DNA of 64,000 nucleotides from Conservatibacter flavescens (GTDB taxonomy: Bacteria > Pseudomonadota > Gammaproteobacteria > Enterobacterales > Pasteurellaceae): contig NZ_PHHA01000028.1 of NCBI RefSeq assembly GCF_002795425.1, positions 1-64,000 on the forward strand. Reading direction: 5' to 3'. The translations under genes and the position numbers were made by a program. Below, piece after piece: positions 28,594 through 38,179 of this stretch (the first letter of the stretch is position 1; each line of letters opens with the position of its first letter). The notes beneath the pieces are model-generated. The model was not told the DNA's origin and made no database searches. It saw only the letters and a list, made by a program, of their open reading frames with translations.

Positions 28594-29744
28594 ACTTGCA
28601 CTCCTTGCGATGCGACACAAACGTAAAAATCTTCTTTTAAACCCGTTTGTTTTTCATAATTTTTTGCAATAATCTCGCGAACATCATCGACTTTATCTAA
28701 TGGTGCTAAGGCGACAATACATCCTCCAAAGCCCCCTCCAGTCATTCTAGCGCCCCCTGATTTACCGATTGCCACCTGAGCCAATTCCACTAAATAATCC
28801 ACTTCTGGAACCGTAATTTCAAAGTCATCTCGCATAGAGTCGTGAGATTGCCCCATTAATTCGCCTAAACCGGCAAGATCGCCTCTTTGCAACGCTTGTA
28901 CAGCATCAAGCACTCGTTGATTTTCAGTGACAATATGGCGTGCACGTTTGGCAACATCTCTATCAAGCGCGATTAATTCGGCTTCTTTTTCTTTAAATTG
29001 TGCAATACTCACATCACGCAAAGCTTTTACGCCAAAAAAAGCGGCGGCACGTTCACACTGTGCACGTCTAGTATTGTATTCTCCCGCGACGAGATCGTGC
29101 TTTACATTAGAGTTCACAATAATCACCGCTACATCAGATGGCACCGGTGTTGCAATGGTGTCCAAGCTACGACAATCAATCATCAATAAATGCTCAGCTT
29201 GTCCTAACGCAGAGATCAACTGATCCATATTGCCACAATTTGCCCCCACAAATTGATTTTCAGCTTGCTGGCCAATGAGGGCAAGATCAGTATTCGTTAA
29301 TGGTAAATTTGCCAATTGTTGACAAAATTTCCCTACCGCCACCTCCAATGAAGCAGAAGAGCTTAAGCCTGCGGATAAAGGCACATCACCTTTAATCACT
29401 AATTCGGCACCGGTTGTAAATTCAGGACAACGCTGCTGAATATATTTCACCACACCACGCACATAGCCAGTCCATTTTCCCTCTGACGAAGGCACAATAG
29501 GGGCTAACAATGAAAATTCATCAAACAATTCAAGATCTGCTGCATATACTTTAAATATTCCGTCTGTACGCGCTTTCCCACTGATGGCCGTTCCATAATT
29601 AATTGCACAAGGCATGACAAAACCATCATTATAATCTGTATGTTCCCCAATAATATTCACTCGCCCTGGTGCATATACCGTGATCGTTGGCTCTGAATGA
29701 AAAATCTGCTGAAATACTTTTTTTGCTATTGCTACTTGGGTCAT
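28587..29744 (-). CDS. galK: Galactokinase
   Basis: This GHMP kinase phosphorylates alpha-D-galactose to galactose-1-phosphate. It is 385 aa (E. coli 382). The galactokinase signature is [19 protein letters not shown]. The ATP-binding motif is [15 protein letters not shown], and [17 protein letters not shown] is GHMP motif 3. It follows galT by 78 bp and overlaps galM. galE is not in the window, so UDP-galactose 4-epimerase must be encoded elsewhere. Confidence 0.97.
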   Translation of the reverse strand: MTQVAIAKKVFQQIFHSEPTITVYAPGRVNIIGEHTDYNDGFVMPCAINYGTAISGKARTDGIFKVYAADLELFDEFSLLAPIVPSSEGKWTGYVRGVVKYIQQRCPEFTTGAELVIKGDVPLSAGLSSSASLEVAVGKFCQQLANLPLTNTDLALIGQQAENQFVGANCGNMDQLISALGQAEHLLMIDCRSLDTIATPVPSDVAVIIVNSNVKHDLVAGEYNTRRAQCERAAAFFGVKALRDVSIAQFKEKEAELIALDRDVAKRARHIVTENQRVLDAVQALQRGDLAGLGELMGQSHDSMRDDFEITVPEVDYLVELAQVAIGKSGGARMTGGGFGGCIVALAPLDKVDDVREIIAKNYEKQTGLKEDFYVCVASQGVQVC

Positions 29745-29822
29745 GAAATATTCCTTAATACTCTAATGTACGGAAAAACAGATAATGTTTCCCATTAATT
29801 TTGGCTGAATAATAAATCAAGT

Positions 29823-30869
29823 TTATCGATATTTATAATGTATGTCGCTCAATGCTCGTAACCGTTCAGCCGCTTGTTCTGCGGTTAAATCCCGTTGACT
29901 TTCGCCCAACATTTCATAGCCAACCATAAATTTCCGCACAGTTGCAGAACGTAATAGTGGAGGGTAAAAATGGGCATGTAATTGCCAATGAGCATTATTG
30001 TTTTCATTAAATGGCGCAGCATGAAAGCCCATTGAATATGGGAAGGAGGTTTCAAATAAATTATCATAACGTGTCGTTAATTTTTTCAAAATTAACGCCA
30101 AATCCTGCGACTGCGTCTCTGTGAGTTCAGTTAATCGTTTTACATGTTCTTTTGGTAACAATAATGTTTCAAATGGCCAAACAGCCCAATAAGGCACAAG
30201 GGCGACCCAGTGTTCTGTTTCTACCACAATACGTTCTTTGAGTGCCAATTCTTTTTGAACGTAATCCACCAACATCACCGAACCATACTCTGCAAAATAG
30301 TGCTGCTGAGTGCGATCCTCTTTTGCGACTTCATTTGGTAAGAAACTATTTGCCCAAATTTGTCCGTGAGGATGGGGATTTGAACACCCCATCGCCTCAC
30401 CTTTATTTTCAAAAATCTGTACCCATTGATATTTTTGTCCTAATTCAAGCAATTGGGCTTGCCATGTTTTAATGACGGCGAATATTTCTGATTCACTTAA
30501 TAAAGGTAGCGTTTTGCTATGATCCGGTGAAAAACATATCACTCGGCTTTCCCCTTGAGCAAGTGCGGTCTGAAATAATGGATTTTTAGTAAACGGCGGG
30601 ATCGGGGTATCTGTCATCAATGCAGAAAAATCGTTTTTAAAAACAAAAGGTTGTGTATAATTTGGGTTATGTTCCCCTGTAATCCGTTGATTACCCGGAC
30701 ATAAGTAGCAACCCTCATCATAAGTCGGCATATGTGATTCTGCGACTTTCTCTTGCTGCCCTTGCCAAGGACGCTTTGCACGATGAGGTGAAACAAGTAC
30801 CCATTCGTCTGTTAAAGGATTATAGCGTCGATGTGGATGTTCTGTCGGTTCAAATTGAGCCTTTTCCAT
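29823..30869 (-). CDS. galT: Galactose-1-phosphate uridylyltransferase
   Basis: GalT transfers UMP between UDP-glucose and galactose-1-phosphate. It is 348 aa. The active-site HPH motif is in [10 protein letters not shown], and the zinc-site cysteines are in CYLCPGN. The conserved [24 protein letters not shown] opening is present. It heads the galTKM operon. A near-perfect gal-type operator lies 15 bp upstream of the start and a CRP site lies further up, both in the 223-bp divergent gap shared with the repressor gene. Confidence 0.97.
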   Translation of the reverse strand: MEKAQFEPTEHPHRRYNPLTDEWVLVSPHRAKRPWQGQQEKVAESHMPTYDEGCYLCPGNQRITGEHNPNYTQPFVFKNDFSALMTDTPIPPFTKNPLFQTALAQGESRVICFSPDHSKTLPLLSESEIFAVIKTWQAQLLELGQKYQWVQIFENKGEAMGCSNPHPHGQIWANSFLPNEVAKEDRTQQHYFAEYGSVMLVDYVQKELALKERIVVETEHWVALVPYWAVWPFETLLLPKEHVKRLTELTETQSQDLALILKKLTTRYDNLFETSFPYSMGFHAAPFNENNNAHWQLHAHFYPPLLRSATVRKFMVGYEMLGESQRDLTAEQAAERLRALSDIHYKYR

Positions 30870-30883
30870 ATAAACCTCACAAA

Positions 30884-30897
30884 TGTAAACGATTACA
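30884..30897 (-). promoter_or_regulatory. Galactose repressor operator upstream of galT
   Basis: TGTAAACGATTACA is a 14-bp near-palindrome with the LacI-family core AA-n-CG-n-TT, matching the E. coli gal operator (GTGTAAnCGnTTACAC). It sits 15 bp before the galT start. Similar sites lie at 31013-31026 and 32141-32154. Binding by the adjacent GalR-like repressor is inferred. Confidence 0.75.
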
Positions 30898-30936
30898 AAA
30901 TATTTCCTCTAAGATACCATATTTTCCTTAATAATC

Positions 30937-30952
30937 TGTTAACTTGATCACA
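30937..30952. promoter_or_regulatory. CRP-cAMP site in the galT/galR divergent region
   Basis: TGTTA-ACTTGA-TCACA matches 9 of 10 positions of the CRP consensus TGTGA-n6-TCACA. It is about 70 bp upstream of galT and 140 bp upstream of the repressor, a normal position for activation of galTKM. Function is inferred. Confidence 0.6.
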
Positions 30953-31012
30953 AAAGTAGATTTTCCTCCAACAAATAACATTATTTTTGTGAACTAGCTT
31001 CCGTTTTTAATA

Positions 31013-31026
31013 AGTAATCGTTTTCA
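31013..31026 (+). promoter_or_regulatory. Galactose repressor operator upstream of the repressor gene
   Basis: AGTAATCGTTTTCA (complement TGAAAACGATTACT) has the AA-n-CG-n-TT core of the gal operators and lies 67 bp before the repressor start. It implies autoregulation. It is part of a longer block shared with the mglB promoter (30984-31026 compared with 32104-32154). Confidence 0.6.
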
Positions 31027-31092
31027 ACAAACCAGAAGTTAACTATGATATAGGCTCGGTCAAATAAGCGGAAAACGAATAAGAGACTCCCT

Positions 31093-32100
31093 ATGATTAC
31101 CATTAAAGATGTTGCCAAGCAGGCGGGTGTATCTGTTGCCACAGTTTCCCGTGTGCTAAATAACCACTCTTCTTCCAGCACAAAAACTCGTGAAGCTGTA
31201 TTAGCCGCCGCCAGCGCATTAGGTTATCAACCAAATGCCAATGCGCAAGCACTCGCCTCACAAAATCTAACGACCATCGGTGTTGTTGTCACTGATGTCA
31301 CTGACCCGTTTTTTGCGATTTTAGTCAAAGCCGTTGATCAAGTCGCTGAACAGTATGGCAAAACTATCTTAATTGGTATCGGCTATCACCATGCGGAAAA
31401 AGAAAAAGAAGCTATCGACACCTTATTACGCAAACGCTGTAACTGCTTAGTTGTCCACTCTAAAGCCTTAGATAATCATACCCTTGCAAATTATTTAGAC
31501 CATGTGCCGGGTATGGTTGTGATTAACCGCGTGATTCCTGGTTATGAAAATCGTTGTGTAAGTTTAGATAATCAAAAAGGCACATTTTTAGCGACTCAAA
31601 CATTGGTGCATTTAGGACATAAACGTATTGGTTATATCGGCTCAAATCATCAAATCACAGATGAGATCGAACGTCAAAGCGGTTATTTAGCCGCCTTAAA
31701 ACATTATAATTTGCCCGCGCTAGAGCATGCTATAGCTCATAGTTCCCCCGACTTTGAAGGCGGCGAAGAAGCCATGATAAAGTTACTCAGCTTTAATTCT
31801 AACCTGACCGCGCTCATTGCTTACAATGATTCTATGGCTGCTGGCGCATTATCCGTACTCAATGAAAATAATATTCGAGTGCCAAGCCAATTTTCTGTGA
31901 TAGGCTTTGATGATATGCCTATTGCTCGCTATTTGATCCCGAAGCTCACAACCATTCGCTACCCTATTGACTTAATGGCAAATTATGCGGCAAGACTTGC
32001 ATTAAGCTTGGTCAATGAATCCGTAATAAAACCAAGTCATACTCAATTTAATCCAACCTTAGTACGTCGTTTTTCTACCGAAAGTGCGGTCGAAAAATAA
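31093..32100 (+). CDS. galR: LacI-family galactose repressor (GalR/GalS-like)
   Basis: This is a 335-aa regulator. The LacI-type helix-turn-helix and hinge are at the N-terminus ([24 protein letters not shown]). A periplasmic-binding-protein-like sensor domain follows ([71 protein letters not shown]). It lies between galTKM (divergent) and mglBAC (downstream, same strand), and gal-type operators precede all three units. Whether it is orthologous to GalR or GalS cannot be settled by eye; its position beside mgl resembles galS. An uptake signal is at the 3' end. Confidence 0.9.
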   Translation: MITIKDVAKQAGVSVATVSRVLNNHSSSSTKTREAVLAAASALGYQPNANAQALASQNLTTIGVVVTDVTDPFFAILVKAVDQVAEQYGKTILIGIGYHHAEKEKEAIDTLLRKRCNCLVVHSKALDNHTLANYLDHVPGMVVINRVIPGYENRCVSLDNQKGTFLATQTLVHLGHKRIGYIGSNHQITDEIERQSGYLAALKHYNLPALEHAIAHSSPDFEGGEEAMIKLLSFNSNLTALIAYNDSMAAGALSVLNENNIRVPSQFSVIGFDDMPIARYLIPKLTTIRYPIDLMANYAARLALSLVNESVIKPSHTQFNPTLVRRFSTESAVEK

Positions 32101-32140
32101 AAAATTTTGTGAGCTAGGTTCCACTTTTATAAAAAAATAA

Positions 32141-32154
32141 TGTAATCGTTTTCA
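32141..32154 (+). promoter_or_regulatory. Galactose repressor operator upstream of mglB
   Basis: TGTAATCGTTTTCA is nearly identical to the site before the repressor gene and shares the AA-n-CG-n-TT core on the complement. It lies directly upstream of a perfect CRP site (32158-32173) in the 219-bp mglB leader. Confidence 0.7.
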
Positions 32155-32157
32155 TAA

Positions 32158-32173
32158 TGTGAATGAGATCACA
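32158..32173 (+). promoter_or_regulatory. Perfect CRP-cAMP site upstream of mglB
   Basis: TGTGA-ATGAGA-TCACA matches the CRP consensus at all ten conserved positions. It is 147 bp before the mglB start and 4 bp after the gal-type operator, so activator and repressor sites are adjacent. This fits catabolite control of galactose uptake. Confidence 0.85.
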
Positions 32174-32319
32174 TTTTTCTAACATTAAAAAAGGTATATT
32201 TAACAGCAGTTATCTTAGTCGTAACCGATTGCAACAGTGAAACAGAAAATCGGTCTCGATGCTCAAACTGATGGCTCAATAACAGAGCTAACATTGAAAC
32301 TTCAATATGGAGACAACTC

Positions 32320-33315
32320 ATGATGAAAAAAACAGTATTAAGCGCAATCGCATTAGCCGTTGGTTTAGGTACTATCAGTGCCACCGCACAAGCCGAAACC
32401 CGTATCGGTGTGACTATTTATAAATATGATGATAACTTTATGGCATTAATGCGCAAAGAAATTGATAAGGAAGCGCAAAACTATAAAGACATTAAGCTAT
32501 TAATGAACGATTCTCAAAACGCACAATCAATCCAAAATGACCAAGTGGATGTGCTCATCTCTCGCGGAGTAAAAGCATTAGCGATTAACTTAGTGGATCC
32601 TTCTGCTGCACCAACTATTGTTAACAAAGCGAAACCGGATAATCTTCCAATTGTTTTCTTCAATAAAGATCCGGGTGAAAAAGTGATTTCAAGCTATGAA
32701 AATGCTTATTATGTCGGAACGGACCCTAAAGAATCCGGTATTATTCAAGGGGATTTAATTGCTAAGCAATGGAAAGCTAATCCGGATCTCGATCTAAACA
32801 AAGATGGAAAAATTCAATTTGTTTTATTAAAAGGGGAGCCTGGACATCCAGATGCCGAAGCGCGTACAAGATATGTAATTGAACAGTTAAACTCACAAGG
32901 TATCCCAACGGAACAATTATTTATGGATACCGGTATGTGGGATGCTGCAATGGCTAAAGATAAAGTTGACGCTTGGTTATCAAGTTCACGTGCTAATGAT
33001 ATTGAAGTTATTATCTCCAATAATGACGGCATGGCATTAGGGGCGCTAGAAGCGACAAAAGCACACGGCAAAAAACTACCAATCTTCGGTGTGGATGCGC
33101 TACCGGAAGCATTACAATTAATCAAACGCGGGGAATTAGCCGGAACAGTGCTAAACGATGGTGTTAACCAAGGTAAAGCTGTTGTTCAACTATCTCAAAA
33201 TCTTGCAACTGGCAAACCTGCGGCAGAAGGCACTGACTGGAAATTGGAAAACCGCGTAGTTCGTGTACCTTATGTCGGCGTAGATAAAGATAACTTGGAT
33301 AACTTCTTAAAATAA
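32320..33315 (+). CDS. mglB: D-galactose/D-glucose-binding periplasmic protein
   Basis: This is the substrate-binding component of the Mgl ABC importer. It is 331 aa. The signal peptide ends at [10 protein letters not shown]. The EF-hand-like calcium loop is present (DLNKDGKIQ), as is the sugar-site region [12 protein letters not shown] and [13 protein letters not shown] 32320 has a GGAG 7 nt upstream; ATG 32323 is also possible. A 9-bp hairpin follows the gene and probably raises MglB output relative to MglA and MglC. Confidence 0.96.
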   Translation: MMKKTVLSAIALAVGLGTISATAQAETRIGVTIYKYDDNFMALMRKEIDKEAQNYKDIKLLMNDSQNAQSIQNDQVDVLISRGVKALAINLVDPSAAPTIVNKAKPDNLPIVFFNKDPGEKVISSYENAYYVGTDPKESGIIQGDLIAKQWKANPDLDLNKDGKIQFVLLKGEPGHPDAEARTRYVIEQLNSQGIPTEQLFMDTGMWDAAMAKDKVDAWLSSSRANDIEVIISNNDGMALGALEATKAHGKKLPIFGVDALPEALQLIKRGELAGTVLNDGVNQGKAVVQLSQNLATGKPAAEGTDWKLENRVVRVPYVGVDKDNLDNFLK

Positions 33316-33339
33316 TTCATATCATCAATATTAGTTGTA

Positions 33340-33365
33340 AGGGGCGAATTTTTCGTCCCTATTTT
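33340..33365 (+). terminator. Attenuating stem-loop between mglB and mglA
   Basis: AGGGGCGAA (33340-33348) pairs with TTCGTCCCT (33352-33360), including one G-U wobble, around a 3-nt loop and is followed by ATTTTT. It lies 24 bp after the mglB stop. Such partial terminators or mRNA-stabilising hairpins after the binding-protein gene are common in ABC importer operons. Confidence 0.6.
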
Positions 33366-33392
33366 TAAGATAAGTAGAAATTGGGGTTGGAT

Positions 33393-34913
33393 ATGACCAC
33401 ACATACAGAAAGTCATGATAGTCAAGTGCTACTCACAATGACAAATGTCAGCAAATCCTTTCCAGGTGTTAAAGCATTAGATAAAGCGAATCTTACCGTT
33501 CGTTCTCATTCTGTGCATGCTTTAATGGGAGAGAATGGTGCCGGTAAATCAACATTACTGAAATGTTTATTTGGTATTTATGCCAAAGATGAAGGTGATA
33601 TTTTATTTTTAGGTAAGAAAGTAAATTTTAAAACCTCTAAAGAAGCCTTAGAAAACGGCATTTCTATGGTGCACCAAGAATTAAATCTTGTACGCCAACG
33701 CAATGTAATGGACAATTTATGGCTAGGTCGCTACCCAATGAAAGGGATATTTGTTGATCATAATAAGATGTATCATGACACCAAAGCAATTTTTGATGAA
33801 TTAGATATCCATATTGATCCCAAAGAAAAAGTAGCAAATCTCTCTGTTTCACAAATGCAGATGATCGAAATCGCGAAAGCGTTTTCTTATAATGCCAAAA
33901 TTGTGATTATGGATGAGCCGACCTCTTCCCTTTCAGAAAAAGAAGTAGATCATCTCTTCAAAATCATCGCCAAGTTAAAAGAGCGTGGTTGCGGCATTAT
34001 TTATATTTCACACAAAATGGACGAAATTTTCAAAATTTGTGATGAAATTACCATTTTACGTGATGGTAAATGGATTAACACCGTTCCGGTTGCCACATCG
34101 ACGATGGATAGCATTGTTGCCATGATGGTTGGACGTGAACTCACACAACGTTTTCCGCCTAAAACCAATGAACCGAAAGAAATCATCTTAGAAGTCGAAA
34201 ACCTTACAGCCAAAAACCAGCCCTCTATCAAGGACATTTCTTTCCAGCTACGCAAAGGGGAAATTCTTGGTATAGCCGGACTTGTTGGTGCAAAACGTAC
34301 CGATATTGTTGAAACTATTTTTGGTGTGCGTGAAAAAGCCTATGGTGAAATTAAACTACATGGAAAAACGATGAAAAATCGGACCGCACTTGAAGCAATT
34401 AATAATGGTTTTGCCCTTGTTACAGAAGAACGACGCTCAACCGGTATTTACGCGAATCTCAGTATTGAATTTAACTCATTGATTTCAAACATGAAAGCTT
34501 ATATGACAAAATGGGGATTATTAAGCAATAAAAAAATGAAAAGTGACACTCAATGGGTGATTGATTCCATGAATGTTAAAACACCTTCACAAAAAACCAC
34601 CATTGGTTCATTGTCAGGGGGAAATCAACAGAAAGTGGTTATTGGCCGTTGGCTATTGACACAGCCTGAAATTTTAATGCTAGATGAGCCAACGCGAGGT
34701 ATTGATGTTGGTGCAAAATATGAGATTTATCAACTGATCATGGATCTCGCTAAAAAAGACAAAGGTATTATTATGATTTCATCTGAAATGCCTGAATTAT
34801 TAGGGGTAACCGACCGCATTCTCGTCATGAGCAACGGTCAAGTCGCAGGTATTGTAGATACCGCAACAACCTCACAAGAAGAAATTTTGCAACTTGCTGC
34901 GAAACATTTGTAA
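33393..34913 (+). CDS. mglA: Galactose/methyl galactoside import ATP-binding protein
   Basis: This double-ATPase subunit of the Mgl importer is 506 aa. The first NBD has Walker [13 protein letters not shown], signature [14 protein letters not shown] and Walker [13 protein letters not shown]. The second NBD has the degenerate Walker A typical of sugar ABC proteins ([12 protein letters not shown]), signature [15 protein letters not shown] and Walker [15 protein letters not shown] 33393 follows a GGGG ribosome-binding site; an upstream TTG at 33381 was rejected. An uptake signal is inside at about 34384. Confidence 0.96.
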   Translation: MTTHTESHDSQVLLTMTNVSKSFPGVKALDKANLTVRSHSVHALMGENGAGKSTLLKCLFGIYAKDEGDILFLGKKVNFKTSKEALENGISMVHQELNLVRQRNVMDNLWLGRYPMKGIFVDHNKMYHDTKAIFDELDIHIDPKEKVANLSVSQMQMIEIAKAFSYNAKIVIMDEPTSSLSEKEVDHLFKIIAKLKERGCGIIYISHKMDEIFKICDEITILRDGKWINTVPVATSTMDSIVAMMVGRELTQRFPPKTNEPKEIILEVENLTAKNQPSIKDISFQLRKGEILGIAGLVGAKRTDIVETIFGVREKAYGEIKLHGKTMKNRTALEAINNGFALVTEERRSTGIYANLSIEFNSLISNMKAYMTKWGLLSNKKMKSDTQWVIDSMNVKTPSQKTTIGSLSGGNQQKVVIGRWLLTQPEILMLDEPTRGIDVGAKYEIYQLIMDLAKKDKGIIMISSEMPELLGVTDRILVMSNGQVAGIVDTATTSQEEILQLAAKHL

Positions 34914-34933
34914 TATAAGATAAGGAAATAGTT

Positions 34934-35944
34934 ATGAGCGCCTTACAAAAAAATAAAACTTGGGATCTTTTTAAACAAAATGCTATCTATTTTGTTCTAC
35001 TTATCCTCCTTGCGGTGATTATTATACAAGACCCAACATTCTTAAATATTATGAACTTTAGTAATATTCTTACGCAGTCTTCTGTGCGTTTGATTATTGC
35101 ACTCGGTATCGCTGGCTTACTTGTGGTACAAGGCACAGACTTATCCGCAGGACGTCAAGTCGGCCTTGCTGCGGTAGTATCCGCCACCATGTTGCAATCT
35201 ATGGATAATATGAACCGAGTATTCCCAAATTTAGGGGAAATTCCAATTCCTGTTGTGATGCTTGCGGTATGTGCGATTGGCGCTGTGATTGGTTTACTTA
35301 ATGGATTCGTTATCGCAGTATTAAACGTTACCCCATTTATCGCGACGATGGGGACAATGATTATCGTCTATGGGTTTAATTCACTCTATTATGATGCTGT
35401 AGGAGGTTCTCCTATTGCCGGCTTTAGTGAAACCTTTTCTACCTTTGCGCAAGGCTTTTTTAGAATAGGCAATTTTAAACTATCTTATATCACGATTTAC
35501 GCCATTATCGCGACCATCATCATGTGGATTTTATGGAATAAAACCCGTTTTGGTAAAAATATCTTTGCCATCGGTGGCAACCCGGAAGCTGCACGAGTTT
35601 CAGGTGTTAACGTTGTACGCAACTTAATGATGATCTACATGCTATCCGGTATTTTCTATGCTTTTGGCGGTATGTTAGAAGCCGGTCGTATCGGCTCAGC
35701 CACAAACAACTTAGGTTTCATGTATGAAATGGATGCGATTGCCGCAGTGGTTGTTGGAGGGGTATCATTTGCTGGTGGAGTAGGTACAATTATTGGGGTT
35801 GTCACTGGGGTATTAATCTTTACCGTGATTAACTATGGCTTAACTTATATCGGTGTAAACCCTTATTGGCAGTATATTATCAAGGGGAGTATTATCATTC
35901 TTGCGGTTGCGATTGACTCCCTTAAATACGCGAAGAAAAAATAA
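34934..35944 (+). CDS. mglC: Galactose/methyl galactoside import permease
   Basis: This is the membrane subunit of the Mgl importer, 336 aa, with about ten hydrophobic segments. It shows the family stretch GIAGLLVVQGTDLSAGRQVGLAAVV and the C-terminal GLTYIGVNPYWQYIIKGSIIILAVAIDSLKY. It follows mglA by 20 bp with an AAGGAAA ribosome-binding site. A strong terminator lies just after the stop and closes the mglBAC operon. Confidence 0.96.
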   Translation: MSALQKNKTWDLFKQNAIYFVLLILLAVIIIQDPTFLNIMNFSNILTQSSVRLIIALGIAGLLVVQGTDLSAGRQVGLAAVVSATMLQSMDNMNRVFPNLGEIPIPVVMLAVCAIGAVIGLLNGFVIAVLNVTPFIATMGTMIIVYGFNSLYYDAVGGSPIAGFSETFSTFAQGFFRIGNFKLSYITIYAIIATIIMWILWNKTRFGKNIFAIGGNPEAARVSGVNVVRNLMMIYMLSGIFYAFGGMLEAGRIGSATNNLGFMYEMDAIAAVVVGGVSFAGGVGTIIGVVTGVLIFTVINYGLTYIGVNPYWQYIIKGSIIILAVAIDSLKYAKKK

Positions 35945-35962
35945 TTTTAAACCAACATTTTC

Positions 35963-35990
35963 AAACAGTGGGCAAATGCTCACTGTTTTT
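35963..35990 (+). terminator. Rho-independent terminator of mglBAC
   Basis: AAACAGTG (35963-35970) pairs with CACTGTTT (35981-35988), and the stem extends inward as G-U, G-C and C-G around an AAAT loop. It is followed by T6 and an AT-rich tail. It starts 19 bp after the mglC stop. Confidence 0.85.
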
Positions 35991-36050
35991 TAATTATTTC
36001 GTATCAAGGTAGAATCCAGCAAAAATCGCTGTGTAAGTAAGGAAGGCTCT

Positions 36051-37085
36051 ATGAAAAATCAAGAACAAAAAAATATTTTATTAGCACTTTCTACTGTTCA
36101 TGGTATTTCTGATTTAATTCATAAAAATTTAGAACATTATGGTTTTAATGTTATCAATATAGCTCGTTATGATCGTAAGGAAAGACCGTTTGAGTATCCA
36201 TCTATTATGGATAATATAAAGGTAAAATTTCGGAAGATTTTTCTAAAGGATAAAGAAGCAAAGTTAAAATTGCAATCTGAAATACTTAAGAAAGAATTAG
36301 TTTCTTTATTAGGTGATAATAAGGTTGATTATAGTTTATTCTTTCTTGCACAATGTTTCTCTCAAGATTTTTTGAAGTATGTGAAATCTCGAACAAAAGA
36401 GAATGGCATGATTAACTATCAATGGGACGGAATGAGACGTTATCCAAGTGTGTTAGATCGTTTGGAAGTCTTTGATCGCTGTTATGTATTTGATGCTGAT
36501 GATTTGCAGCTTGATCCAAAATTAAAAAGTATCACAAATTTTTATTTTGATTACGATTTAGCACCATTACCTTGTGAATATGATTTTTATTTTCTTGGCG
36601 GCCATAAATCAGATAGATGTGAGTTAATGGTAAACTTTGCTAAATATGCAGAAAAAATGCACTGGAATATTAATTTTAATGTCGTATATGATGGAAATAA
36701 TCAAAATCTTTATCCTAAGAACGTTACATTATTAAAGCCAGGTGAAACACTCAGTTTTGAAGAAAATTTGTATATGGCAAGAAAATCAAAGGTATTACTT
36801 GATTTTGTTATTAGTGATCATAAGGGGCTTTCTCTAAGAGTATTTGAAGCATTAGGACATAATAAAAAATTGATTACAACAAATAAAGAAGTCAAAAAAT
36901 ATGATTTTTATCACCCCAATAATATTTTTATATTAGATAATAATTTCGATGATATTCAAGATTTTTTAGCAAAGCCATTTATTTGTATTGATCAGCATAT
37001 TAAAGAAAAATATAGTTTCGGTAATTGGATTAGATATATTTTAGATATTACACCTCACATACCGATTAATCTACCAAAAGAATAG
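36051..37085 (+). CDS. Putative glycosyltransferase (GT-B-like, surface-glycan type)
   Basis: This is a 344-aa cytoplasmic protein without a signal or membrane segments. The C-terminal half has a GT-B-like nucleotide-sugar domain: YDFYFLGGHKSDRCELMVNFA, LSFEENLYMARKSKVLLDF and HKGLSLRVFEALGHNKKLITTN, where the E-A-L-x-H/G stretch resembles the donor-binding loop of surface-glycan transferases. The sugar and acceptor are unknown. Base composition is far more AT-rich than its neighbours and it has no uptake signal, which suggests recent acquisition. It stands alone between the mgl terminator and a convergent LysR gene, with an AAGGAAGG ribosome-binding site. Confidence 0.6.
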   Translation: MKNQEQKNILLALSTVHGISDLIHKNLEHYGFNVINIARYDRKERPFEYPSIMDNIKVKFRKIFLKDKEAKLKLQSEILKKELVSLLGDNKVDYSLFFLAQCFSQDFLKYVKSRTKENGMINYQWDGMRRYPSVLDRLEVFDRCYVFDADDLQLDPKLKSITNFYFDYDLAPLPCEYDFYFLGGHKSDRCELMVNFAKYAEKMHWNINFNVVYDGNNQNLYPKNVTLLKPGETLSFEENLYMARKSKVLLDFVISDHKGLSLRVFEALGHNKKLITTNKEVKKYDFYHPNNIFILDNNFDDIQDFLAKPFICIDQHIKEKYSFGNWIRYILDITPHIPINLPKE

Positions 37086-37177
37086 TGATGAATTTTTATC
37101 TAATTGACCATCTGATAATCAAATAAAATTTTCATTATTATTCCCAAAATGCTCAAAAAATTGGTGTCAGTCTAACG

Positions 37178-38080
37178 CTAAGCAAAATAACGATGGCATA
37201 CATCTTGTATAATCTTAATAAACTCTTGTTGTAAACGTGTTGGGGCAGTTTTATTATTCGTTGCCATATAAAGATGACAAGGCAATAATGGTTCCTGAAT
37301 CGGAATGGCTTTTAATGCCGGATGCGCTTGTCCAAATGCTAATACCATTGGCAATAAAATCGAATTCCCCACCCCTTCTTCAACTAAATCCAATAATAAT
37401 TCTTTACTATCAATTTCAAACACTATATTAGCTTTCTTCTGTAATTTTGCCATTTCATAATCCAGTAATTGACGAAATGTATTATCTTGCGTAGGTATAA
37501 TTAATGGAATGGTTTCTAAATCCTTTGCTGTAATTTTTGACTTATTCAAAAATAATGGATCATCTTTACGTACAATCAAACACAAATAAGCTTGAGTTAA
37601 TAGCTGATAATCTATTGCGGCAATAAATGAGGGGTTATGCAATAAACCAACTTGTAAGCGTCCAAATTCTAGCTGTTCTTGTAAATCACTGGTCAACCCC
37701 TCGCGCACAATAAGGTTAGCATCGGGTAAACGTTGATGAAAGGTTTTGATAATATCTTTTGCGAGTAATTTTGAAAGTGTTGGCGGAATCCCTAAACTAA
37801 TCGTTCCTGTGATTTTCCCACTATGGCGATTTAGTTCATCTTTTAATTCATCTAATTGAGACATAATGCGGTAACTATGAGATAAAAGAATATTTCCCGC
37901 TTCCGTTGTCCTGACTCCTCGTCCATTTCGAATAAATAAATTTTGTCCTAATGCCACTTCTAATTGACGAATATGCCGGCTCAATAATGGTTGAGCAACA
38001 TCTAATTGATCTGCCGCACGTGTATAGCTATTAAATTCTGCTACCTTAATAAAATACATCAGTTGTTTTAACTCCACCAT
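37178..38080 (-). CDS. LysR-family regulator, probable activator of the PDC operon
   Basis: This is a 300-aa regulator. The N-terminal winged helix is typical: LKQLMYFIKVAEFNSYTRAADQLDVAQPLLSRHIRQLEVALGQNLFIRNGRGVRTTEAG. The C-terminal LysR substrate-binding domain follows (ISLGIPPTLSKLLAKDIIKTF...). It is divergent from the five-gene PDC operon, with a 99-bp shared gap, so it probably senses a pathway intermediate and controls that operon. It resembles NAC/CynR-type regulators in the N-terminal half, but the ligand cannot be read from the sequence. Confidence 0.88.
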   Translation of the reverse strand: MVELKQLMYFIKVAEFNSYTRAADQLDVAQPLLSRHIRQLEVALGQNLFIRNGRGVRTTEAGNILLSHSYRIMSQLDELKDELNRHSGKITGTISLGIPPTLSKLLAKDIIKTFHQRLPDANLIVREGLTSDLQEQLEFGRLQVGLLHNPSFIAAIDYQLLTQAYLCLIVRKDDPLFLNKSKITAKDLETIPLIIPTQDNTFRQLLDYEMAKLQKKANIVFEIDSKELLLDLVEEGVGNSILLPMVLAFGQAHPALKAIPIQEPLLPCHLYMATNNKTAPTRLQQEFIKIIQDVCHRYFA

Positions 38081-38179
38081 AAATCACCACCATTTTTGTT
38101 ATATCTGATAGAACAATTATGCACTTTTTAGTAGACATTGGAATATTTACAATAATAAAAAATTATTTTTGGAGGCAAT
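38081..38179. promoter_or_regulatory. Divergent control region between the LysR gene and the PDC operon
   Basis: This 99-bp gap must hold both promoters and the LysR binding site. An AT-rich stretch around 38100-38125 (ATATCTGATAGAACAATTAT) has a possible T-n11-A half-palindrome. A strong ribosome-binding site, GGAGG, precedes the first operon gene. No unique operator can be named. Confidence 0.4.
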
